Positions 55,246-62,718 of a stretch of 64,000 nt of DNA are shown one piece after another; position 1 is the stretch's first letter; the number at the start of each line of letters is the position of its first letter. The notes beneath the pieces were generated by a model. The model saw only the letters and a program-made list of their open reading frames with translations, was not told the origin of the DNA and made no database searches. The translations under genes and the position numbers were made by a program. This DNA comes from Pseudomonadota bacterium. GTDB taxonomy: Bacteria > Desulfobacterota > Desulfobulbia > Desulfobulbales > JAGXFP01. The stretch covers positions 1-64,000 of the forward strand of contig JAHJAA010000061.1 in assembly GCA_018814305.1 (NCBI GenBank). The letters are read 5' to 3'.

Positions 55246-56849
55246 GATGCCACCACCAACTCAAGGGCCTGAAGATCAGGCTCGCCCATGGCCCGGATTC
55301 TTGCCCGCCAGATAGTAATATCGCCCTGTTCTGCCGGCGTGAATATGGAAGCAACATCTGGTTTTCCAACCAAGGCCACAAAGATTGGCACTGTCGCCCC
55401 CAGTCTGCCCCGCAAACGCATTATTAAGGAAAAGAATTCGCCAATGGGCGGTAGCCAGGCCTCCTGCAGGAGAATAATGTTTTCTATCTTCTCTGTGCGA
55501 TTTTGTTCGCCGAGGAGGTTCACGACGACGCCATCATCCGCGTCCGTGGCACCGATGCGTATGGTTTTGGATGTCATCATACCGAGCCGCTCCCGCACCA
55601 ATACCTGCAGTGCTTCCAGCGGGCATTGCCCATACAGCTCGTCTGGAATAAGAGTGACAGCGGTACGCAGCCCTCTCTGACCTTCGGAAGTGGCCAGCCG
55701 GGACGGATAGACCTCTCTTGGCGGCAACTCAAGGTTCCCTGGCTGAGAAATATGTTCCGGAATGGGGGCCTGGGTGGAGAGCAGCGGGGAGGTCAGCCTT
55801 CGTATGAGCTGGCCATAGGCCGCCCCAGTGAATTGCTGCCGGGCCAAGCTGTACCTCTCGCCAGCTAGACAAAACACGAGCAGCAGCAGGCGGGGCAATA
55901 GCCCATAACATAAAACGGCCAAGCAGAGAAATGGCCACCAGGATACTAAGTCCTCGGTGGCCAGATGATAGATACCTTCCTTCAGGACCATCTTACTGCC
56001 TTCAATGTGCTCAAGATTTGGGTAGGCGAGAGTTGTAGGGATCACCCAGGACCAAGGAAGGGCAATCCAAAGCACTAACTTGAAGACCATCTGCTGGCTG
56101 ATCTGCAGAGTAGATTGCCAGCCAAAGGCAATATCTGAGGAAATGACTTTGAGAACGGTGGCTCCGAGGACGCCTAGGTTGAAGCCAATTGCCATCATCT
56201 GGAGCAGGCCCAAAACCGGCCAAAGAAAAAGCGCCCCATGGGAGCGAGTTTTCTCAAGTACGACTCCCTTAACTGACGAGGCCCGCAAACGCTGCCGACC
56301 GCTCATCTTGCTGCCGGCGAATCTGTTGAGCATCAGCATGCCACGGACCATCAGCCCAATCAGCACGTTGTAGAGTAGAGATTCCCGGAGACCGCGCCTT
56401 TGCACGAGACGAAGCAGGGACAACACTCCCATCAGACCAAGCAGCAGGAACTGGGTCCCAACGAATAGTCCCAGGTACACAGTTACATTGACCGGCTCAG
56501 CACCGGAATAAGCAAGAAAGGAAAAGGCCAGCCCTGCTCCACTGAGCAAGCCGAACAGGAACAAACCCCACCAGGAAAGCTGATACAGTTCACTCCAGAA
56601 CCTCCCCGGCAGTATGATCCCGTTGGCTTGCTCTGCTTCCTGCTGCTGACGTGCCCTAAGCCACCGAAGGAGAAGTATAGTCGGAGGCAACTCCTCCTGC
56701 CCTTCCCCCTCCTGCGCAATCTGCTGGAGATAGATGTCCCTGTCGCGTTGCCCGAGCGCCTCCTGCCCTTCTTCCTCCAGAAGATTCTCATCCCGGAGGA
56801 GCAGATATTCAAGATCAATGATGTCTTCAAGACGCCATAGGGGTTTCAT
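55242..56849 (-). CDS. DUF2868 membrane protein
   Basis: A 535-aa membrane protein, partner of the GTPase. The N-terminus has WRLEDIIDLEYLLLRDE, then helices at ~85-110, ~120-145 and several between 170 and 340. The soluble C-terminal half (~370-535) has LPPREVYPSRLATSE and ends with a P-loop-less domain (VPIFVALVGKPDVASIF). I chose the ATG at 56849, the usual family start; a TTG 20 codons upstream is the longest frame. The ATGA overlap couples it to the GTPase. Confidence 0.75.
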   Translation of the reverse strand: MKPLWRLEDIIDLEYLLLRDENLLEEEGQEALGQRDRDIYLQQIAQEGEGQEELPPTILLLRWLRARQQQEAEQANGIILPGRFWSELYQLSWWGLFLFGLLSGAGLAFSFLAYSGAEPVNVTVYLGLFVGTQFLLLGLMGVLSLLRLVQRRGLRESLLYNVLIGLMVRGMLMLNRFAGSKMSGRQRLRASSVKGVVLEKTRSHGALFLWPVLGLLQMMAIGFNLGVLGATVLKVISSDIAFGWQSTLQISQQMVFKLVLWIALPWSWVIPTTLAYPNLEHIEGSKMVLKEGIYHLATEDLVSWWPFLCLAVLCYGLLPRLLLLVFCLAGERYSLARQQFTGAAYGQLIRRLTSPLLSTQAPIPEHISQPGNLELPPREVYPSRLATSEGQRGLRTAVTLIPDELYGQCPLEALQVLVRERLGMMTSKTIRIGATDADDGVVVNLLGEQNRTEKIENIILLQEAWLPPIGEFFSLIMRLRGRLGATVPIFVALVGKPDVASIFTPAEQGDITIWRARIRAMGEPDLQALELVVAS

Positions 56850-57035
56850 GGATACATTGTTGCCTGCATGAGGTTGTAACTTTGATTCAAAATGTTTCAC
56901 AATTTTCAAGAGATAGGTTGGCTTTTGCTGTTTTGTCAGGCTGAGAAAAATTGGTTATTATAAATTGAACGAGATTAAAGCCTCTGGCAAGTATGGTTGA
57001 AACCCAAGTTTTTCCAATCTACTAAAAAATGCACA

Positions 57036-59738
57036 TCAATTTGAATCCAGTACCTTCCGGACCATCCTTGAAAGCTCCTTGGTGTCGACGGGCTTAATTA
57101 TGAAAGCTCTGATTCCAATCGAATTTGCCTTATCTGCATCTATTTTAGAGCTATATCCAGTACACATAATAATTGGAATGTCAGGTCGAAGGTTAAGTAG
57201 TTCTTTGGCTAGTTGTTCGCCTGTCATAGTAGGCATTGTTTGATCCGTGATAACAAGGTTGTAGTCATTTGATTCAGCCCTGAAAAGTTCAAGAGCTTCT
57301 GTGCTGCTTGTCATGGCCGTTGTTTTATACCCAAGCATTTCTAACCGCTTTTGAGTAAGGGTAGCAAGGCTGACATCGTCATCAACAATAAGGATTTTTT
57401 CATTGCCTCCTGGATAAGGACTCGTCTCGGAAACCTCCAGGTCCTCTGTTTCCTCCTCAATTTTGGGAAAATACGTTTTAAATGTTGTGCCTTGGCCAAG
57501 GGAACTCTCGACGGTAATCATTCCTCCGTGGTTGTTAATAATTCCATGGACTACGGCTAACCCCATTCCAGAACCTTTTCCAAATTCTTTTGTTGTGAAA
57601 TAGGGGTCAAAAATTCGAGCAAGATGTTCTTTCTCAATGCCAACGCCAGTATCGCTGACAACTAATAATATGTATGGCCCTGGTTTTAAGGTTGATTTCG
57701 CATCAAAAGCATCATTTTTTATATCAACGGTACTTAGATTGATGCTTAAAACGCCCCCATCTTCTTCCATGGCTTGAGCGGCGTTCGTACAGAGGTTCAT
57801 GAGGACTTGATGGAGTTGGGTTGGATCAGCCAAGGTGTTTCCACAGGAAGAAGCGATGTTCAGTTTTATGTCAATCGTTGTGGGGATTGAGGCTCTAAGA
57901 AAATTCAGGACCTCCTTGATTACCGAATCAAATTGCACCGGCACTCGTTTATGTTCTGCTTTGCGACTGAAAGCTAATATTTGTTTCACGAGTTCCTTCG
58001 CACGGTTTCCTGCTTTTAACACCTCTTCAATTTGATGTTTAGCGGGACTCCAGTCTGGGATGTCATCCTTTGCCATGTCAGCGTAGCCAAGGATAGCCGC
58101 TAGGATATTATTAAAATCATGCGCTATCCCTCCCGACAGTGTTCCGATGGCTTCCATCTTTTGAGTGTGAAGAAGTTGAGCCTGAAGGATATCTTTTTCT
58201 TCCTCTGCTTTTTTACGGTCTGTAATGTCCAGTGTAAATCCGGCAAGCATATTGGGCTTGTTATCGAGGGATATTAAAAATTTTGTAGTTTCATAGGTTC
58301 TTCCATCAAATTCCTCTACAACAGTTATATTTTTCCCCTTTCGAAGTATTTGCTTGTCAGCCTCAATCATGCTTTTTGCCAGGTCCGAAGGAAACAGGTC
58401 ATCCATCGTTCTGCCAAGGATGCTCTCAAGTGGCATCCCAAGCAATTGTTCATAGTTTTTGCTCAACATCAAGGAGCGAATTTCATGATCTTTAAAGAAA
58501 ATATATACCGGACTATTTTCAAGAAATGCTTGGAAAATGATTTGGTTTTCACGCAAAGCATCTTCAGCTTGTTTTCGTTCAGCAATTTCAGCAGTAAGAT
58601 GCTTGGTTCTGCTCAGGACCTTTGTTTTTAACTTTCGGTTAAAAACAAACAAAATAATCGCACTTATAGTTATGAGCGATATTACACTCAGCAAAAGCCA
58701 AATTATTCTTATATCCTTTGTGTTGTCAGGTTGAGGGACTGGATCATAAATAAATCCATCCAAAGAATAATCCTGGCTTAACATCCCAAGCTTCACGAAG
58801 GTATCGCCTATGTGCTTCCACCTTCCTGGATTCATATGGCCGATTTCAACGAGTTTGGGGAGCATCAGTTGATTTAAGTGTTCAAATTCGTGCTGCATAA
58901 ACTCCAATGTGCGTTTGGTATGGTATTTTCCTTTTATAAGATCCATCAATTCTTCCGGGTGTTTCATCGCGTAATCCCAACCACGCAAGGATGCCTCACG
59001 AAAAACTTTTACTCTTTCTGGATGTCCGCCTAATTCATTTTCCGACGTAAAGAGACAGTCACCATAGAAATCAATTCCGTAATTTATGGGGGAGATGACC
59101 GTGCTCTCAACACCTGCTTGCTCAAGGATAAAAGGCTGGGCGGTGACATACGCATGAATTGCATCAACTTTCCCATCGATAAGATCGTTAATATCCCATG
59201 ATAATTCCCAAAAATTGATTTGATCGAGAGAAACACCTTCTTTTATAAGCATTGCCTGCAGTTCAGCTGCACTATCAAATCGCCACATAACTTTTTTGCC
59301 AATCAGATTATGTGGGGATTTAATATCAGAATCAGCACGTACTAGGATAATCTGTGGCGAGTGTTGGAATATTGCGGCCAGGACGACAACGGGTTTCCCC
59401 ATATTTCGTGCTATCAAGAGTTCAGGCATCTCTATTCCATAATGAGCACGACCAGAAACAACCTCTTCTATGAAGTCCATGCCGGACTGTCCTTCTTTGA
59501 TAGTCACATCAAGGCCAACCTCTTTGTAGAAACCTTTTTCAAGTGCGGCATAATAGCCAGCAAACTGAAATTGATGAAACCATTTGAGTTGAAGAGTAAC
59601 CGGATCTAATTGGGGGGAAAGAGCATTGCTTTTAGCTCCAAGGGAAGAACTATAAGAAAATGAAATAAGCAGAAATAGGCATAAAAAAAACAGGAACCTG
59701 TTAGGGAAAGTATTTTTTATGAAATTAATCATTGTCAT
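57036..59738 (-). CDS. Hybrid histidine kinase with NMT1-like periplasmic sensor
   Basis: A 900-aa hybrid kinase. The signal helix (~13-30) is followed by a substrate-binding-protein-like sensor of the NMT1/THI5 family (~45-300: LQLKWFHQFQFAGYYAAL, YGIEMPELLIARNMGKPV). A transmembrane helix (~343-366) and coiled-coil link to a PAS domain (~400-515), H-box GGIAHDFNNILAAILGY and HATPase (GVGIEKEHLARIF, GSGMGLAVVHGI). A receiver follows (ILIVDDDVSLATL, Asp in LVITDQTMP, KPVDTKEL). The gene is AT-richer than its neighbours, suggesting transfer. The ligand is unknown. Confidence 0.93.
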   Translation of the reverse strand: MTMINFIKNTFPNRFLFFLCLFLLISFSYSSSLGAKSNALSPQLDPVTLQLKWFHQFQFAGYYAALEKGFYKEVGLDVTIKEGQSGMDFIEEVVSGRAHYGIEMPELLIARNMGKPVVVLAAIFQHSPQIILVRADSDIKSPHNLIGKKVMWRFDSAAELQAMLIKEGVSLDQINFWELSWDINDLIDGKVDAIHAYVTAQPFILEQAGVESTVISPINYGIDFYGDCLFTSENELGGHPERVKVFREASLRGWDYAMKHPEELMDLIKGKYHTKRTLEFMQHEFEHLNQLMLPKLVEIGHMNPGRWKHIGDTFVKLGMLSQDYSLDGFIYDPVPQPDNTKDIRIIWLLLSVISLITISAIILFVFNRKLKTKVLSRTKHLTAEIAERKQAEDALRENQIIFQAFLENSPVYIFFKDHEIRSLMLSKNYEQLLGMPLESILGRTMDDLFPSDLAKSMIEADKQILRKGKNITVVEEFDGRTYETTKFLISLDNKPNMLAGFTLDITDRKKAEEEKDILQAQLLHTQKMEAIGTLSGGIAHDFNNILAAILGYADMAKDDIPDWSPAKHQIEEVLKAGNRAKELVKQILAFSRKAEHKRVPVQFDSVIKEVLNFLRASIPTTIDIKLNIASSCGNTLADPTQLHQVLMNLCTNAAQAMEEDGGVLSINLSTVDIKNDAFDAKSTLKPGPYILLVVSDTGVGIEKEHLARIFDPYFTTKEFGKGSGMGLAVVHGIINNHGGMITVESSLGQGTTFKTYFPKIEEETEDLEVSETSPYPGGNEKILIVDDDVSLATLTQKRLEMLGYKTTAMTSSTEALELFRAESNDYNLVITDQTMPTMTGEQLAKELLNLRPDIPIIMCTGYSSKIDADKANSIGIRAFIIKPVDTKELSRMVRKVLDSN

Positions 59739-60125
59739 GATCAGACGTTTTCTTTTTCAATGAGTCCGCGAGAAATAGACATTCTGTTGGTAAGAAAAAC
59801 CAAGCTTTATGCTAAATATATGGAAGATTTCAACCATGACCATTAAGACATCAACGTCCGAAATTATTACCTACCCGAAAGATTATCTTTAGACTATCAC
59901 AAAAATAAAGAGTTGAAGAAACGATATTTCCCCGCCTCAAAATTTTTACACCTGCAGGTTTGCTATCTGGACTTCCCTCAATTTCGTATAAATTTACAAT
60001 CTCTCCAGAACCAAGTTCCTCAGAGGAGTGACAACCTGAACTCCGTCCAGATTATGGCCTTCCCGACCGCCTAGAGATGTGGTTGGGCGAAACATTTCAA
60101 AACGACCAGAGGAGGACTAAAGATG

Positions 60126-60161
60126 AAAAAAGGGCTTCTATCTATACCGGCGAAAGCCCTT
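60126..60161 (-). terminator. Minus-strand intrinsic terminator
   Basis: On the minus strand AAGGGCTT (60161-60154) pairs with AAGCCCTT (60137-60130) and is followed by TTTTTTC. It is a good intrinsic terminator and lies right after the tRNA-like sequence. Confidence 0.7.
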
Positions 60162-60163
60162 CT

Positions 60164-60211
60164 TATTGTGAGACCAGGAATCAAACCAGGGACAAACGGA
60201 TTTTCAGTTCT
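60164..60211 (-). pseudogene. tRNA 3'-half-like fragment
   Basis: On the minus strand the sequence contains ACTGAAAATCC, like an anticodon stem-loop with GAA (Phe), then a T-arm-like CCTGG-TTTGATT-CCTGG (4 of 5 pairs, one T-T mismatch) and TCTCACA as an acceptor strand. No 5' half pairs with it. It may be a decayed tRNA gene or an integration-site remnant. The assignment is tentative. Confidence 0.35.
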
Positions 60212-60360
60212 ATGTCCCAGAGAAAATATGAGTTGGGTGGAGTTGGTAAAATTGACTTTATTACAGTATGTTAAGCCCATAAAAGGGAGAGATAATAATG
60301 GCTTGATTTTGCATATGGGTCTAATGGTAGTATAAAGCTAGCCGTATTTGATAACGATTG

Positions 60361-60389
60361 TTGACAAAAAAAAATTACGGCCATATTAT
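60361..60389 (+). promoter_or_regulatory. Sigma-70 promoter of the OmpA-like gene
   Basis: TTGACA (60361-60366) and TATTAT (60384-60389) are separated by exactly 17 bases. The leader of ~85 bases includes CTCCG-TAT-CGGAG and CCTGT...ACAGG hairpins before a GGAGAAAA ribosome site. Confidence 0.8.
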
Positions 60390-60482
60390 CGCGAAATCGG
60401 TAGCTCCGTATCGGAGTTTGCCGGGGACCTGTCGTATAACAGGTAATAGTCTGATTTTGAGTATTTTCTCAGGAGAAAAACA

Positions 60483-62231
60483 ATGGAAAACATCAAGAGT
60501 TTTACGAACATTCTCGTCCAATTAACCCTTGTGGTTTCGATAATGCTGTTGTCCGGCTGTTCCGGGACTCAGTTGAAGCTTGAACCGCTTGTTGTTTCCG
60601 ATAGGCCTACCGAGGCCATTACCACTCTAGAAACCGATCTGGCCGCCGCAGTTCAAGAGCAACTCAACGTTCTTTCCCCGGAATGGTTTGGCAAAGCGGA
60701 ACGTTCTTTAGCTGAAGCCCAAACTATCATGAAAGAGAAAGGTGAGCTTGGCAAACTCGGCCAGAGTGTTGCCAAGGGCCACGCAGAACTTAAAAAGGCC
60801 AAGGAATTTGCCCGAACTGCGCGCGTCGCTATTGCCGATGCTATTAAAGCTCGCGATATGGCGAGAACAGCTGGGGCAACAAGTTTTGGTGAAGAATATG
60901 CGGATATCGAAGATGATTTTCTTGAGCTAACCCGGAAGATTGAAGACAACAATCTTGGCTATGCCCAAAAAAACCAGCAGAAGGTTGCCACGCTCTTTCA
61001 TGCCATTGAAGTCAAAGCTATCAAGGAGCATACCCTCGGAGAAGTCCGCAATCTTATTCGAGAGGCTGAAGAGGCCGGTGCTATTAAAGTGGCCTCCGGG
61101 ATGCTTAAAGATGTAAAGGCAGAACTTATGGCGGTGGATGCTTTCATTACGACCAATCCGTATGCCAAGGAAGATATGCGCACGAAGGCCGCCGCTTCCC
61201 GCTTCAACGCTGCCCGATTGGTGCAACTTGTCAAGCAGGCACGGGTTGTTGAGAAAATGGCCCCGATAGAGGTCAGCCTCTGGGTGGAAAAGATTCTAAA
61301 GGATGCGGGTGATAAACTTGGTGTATCGGACATGCGGGATCGTAGCTTTGACACCCAGAGTGCGAATGTCCTTGAATCTATCTCTTCTGTTGGCTCAGAT
61401 AGAAATTTCCTGGCTGAGCAGGCCAAAGTTCAGAAAGCCGAGATTACTACCATGCTAGAGAAACATCCTGCTGAAATCGCGCAATTGAAGGAACAGTGCG
61501 ATAGTGAGGTCTCTCAGATAAAAATACAGAACGATAGTGATCGGGCAGCTCTCCAGGATCGCTATGAAGTGGAAATCTCCGCCTTGGTTAAGCAGGTGGC
61601 GACCCTGGAGGGGAAAAATCGGGCCGAGGCGGAAAAGTTTGAGAAATTGATGGCTGAAAAACGGGCGGAGCGAGAGCGTTTGGAAGCTGAAAAACGGTCA
61701 GAGCAAGTACGCCAGGAAGCTGAAAACCGGGCGGAGCAGGGACGTCTGGAAGCTGAACGACTTGCTGTTGAAAACAAGCTCGAGTTAGAAAGACGCTTCT
61801 CCAAGCAATATCAGGACGCCAGCAGCTTGTTCAGCCCGGATGAGGCGGAATGTTACAAACAGGGTCAGCAGATGGTGATTCGCTTGCGATCCATGAATTT
61901 CCCGGTTGGGCAGGCTGTAATCATGCCAAACAATTATCCTCTTCTGAGCAAGGTCCAGCGGGCGGTTCGAATTTTTGCTGAGCCCGGGGTGGTGATTGAG
62001 GGTCATACCGACAGTACCGGTTCTCCCGAAACCAACAATCTCCTCTCTCAGCAGCGAGCAGAGGCAGTTCGTCAGTATCTGCTGGCCAACGCTGTGGCCA
62101 AGGAGGAGCAAGTAGTGGCTGCCGGGTTTGGAGCCACCCGGCCGCTTTCCCCTAACACTACAGCGGAAGGGCGGGCGGTGAACCGGAGAATCGATGTGGT
62201 GATCACGCCTATTTCAATAGCTACACCCTGA
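60483..62231 (+). CDS. OmpA-family lipoprotein with long helical linker
   Basis: A 582-aa envelope protein. The lipobox is LLSGCSG (~24). A DUF4398-like helical region with alternating Ala/Lys (residues ~45-140) is followed by helical and coiled-coil parts. The Glu/Lys/Arg-rich run (~385-440, AEKRAERERLEAEKRS...) is a long charged helix. The C-terminal OmpA/MotB domain (~470-580: VIEGHTDSTGSPETNN, LSQQRAEAVRQYL) binds peptidoglycan. It probably tethers the outer membrane to the cell wall. A strong terminator follows. Confidence 0.9.
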   Translation: MENIKSFTNILVQLTLVVSIMLLSGCSGTQLKLEPLVVSDRPTEAITTLETDLAAAVQEQLNVLSPEWFGKAERSLAEAQTIMKEKGELGKLGQSVAKGHAELKKAKEFARTARVAIADAIKARDMARTAGATSFGEEYADIEDDFLELTRKIEDNNLGYAQKNQQKVATLFHAIEVKAIKEHTLGEVRNLIREAEEAGAIKVASGMLKDVKAELMAVDAFITTNPYAKEDMRTKAAASRFNAARLVQLVKQARVVEKMAPIEVSLWVEKILKDAGDKLGVSDMRDRSFDTQSANVLESISSVGSDRNFLAEQAKVQKAEITTMLEKHPAEIAQLKEQCDSEVSQIKIQNDSDRAALQDRYEVEISALVKQVATLEGKNRAEAEKFEKLMAEKRAERERLEAEKRSEQVRQEAENRAEQGRLEAERLAVENKLELERRFSKQYQDASSLFSPDEAECYKQGQQMVIRLRSMNFPVGQAVIMPNNYPLLSKVQRAVRIFAEPGVVIEGHTDSTGSPETNNLLSQQRAEAVRQYLLANAVAKEEQVVAAGFGATRPLSPNTTAEGRAVNRRIDVVITPISIATP

Positions 62232-62718
62232 TATATAAATTCAGCTGATGTAACCTAAGCCCTTGCCCCGATATTTCGGGGCAAGGGCTTTTTGTTCATT
62301 CCCTCTGTTTGGCCCACTTCGACTACGACCGGAGCCTTGCCTTTTGGTCTCGTCGAGCAACTCGACCAGGGCTGTTTAGGTTATGGCATCAATCATCGAC
62401 TTAGGTCTTTTTCGCCTGAATATCGTTAGTTGACGCCAAGGTGCCACGGTCATATCCCAGGAGAGGCCTTCGGTTTTATGGGGATATAGTGTATATTCCA
62501 CAGATGCATTCGAAGGCTTGTCGTGTCCATGTTTGATGTGAGCTCGTCATTTTTCCGGTTTCCTTTGTATGAGTATCTCTGTCGACCTGCATCATTAAGC
62601 GTCTTATACCTATGACAGAAAGGTGGAATTTTCAGCTCAGATCGCCCGGTGCTGTTGAACAATCGGACAGAACGAATACGCCAAGATTGGGGCATGGACT
62701 ATAAATTTAGGAGGTGCC
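62232..62718. other. Intergenic region with terminator only
   Basis: After the terminator at 62257-62294, about 420 bases show no gene. The best frame, 81 codons on the minus strand at 62450-62695, lacks a ribosome site and familiar features. The ribosome site AGGAGGTG just before 62719 belongs to the next gene. Confidence 0.4.
62257..62294 (+). terminator. Strong intrinsic terminator after the OmpA-like gene
   Basis: AAGCCCTTGCCCCGA (62257-62271) pairs perfectly with TCGGGGCAAGGGCTT (62276-62290) around a 4-base loop, followed by a run of T. Confidence 0.93.

Larger units (their letters stand above)
59739..60482. other. 744-base intergenic region
   Basis: No gene is convincing. It holds a minus-strand terminator (60126-60161), a decayed tRNA-like 3' half (~60164-60211 minus) and, near its right end, a sigma-70 promoter and two leader hairpins for the OmpA-like gene. 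The rest is AT-rich sequence with frames below 70 codons and no ribosome sites. Confidence 0.5.

Noticed and set aside
60071-60335. Three overlapping frames of 65-70 codons on both strands
   Set aside because: They cross a terminator hairpin and a tRNA-like fragment, lack ribosome sites and have no recognisable sequence.
60390-60482. A known riboswitch such as c-di-GMP (GEMM) in the OmpA leader
   Set aside because: The conserved core bases of that class are not present; only small hairpins are seen.
62450-62695. 81-codon minus-strand frame in the last intergenic region
   Set aside because: No ribosome site and no familiar composition; treated as noise.
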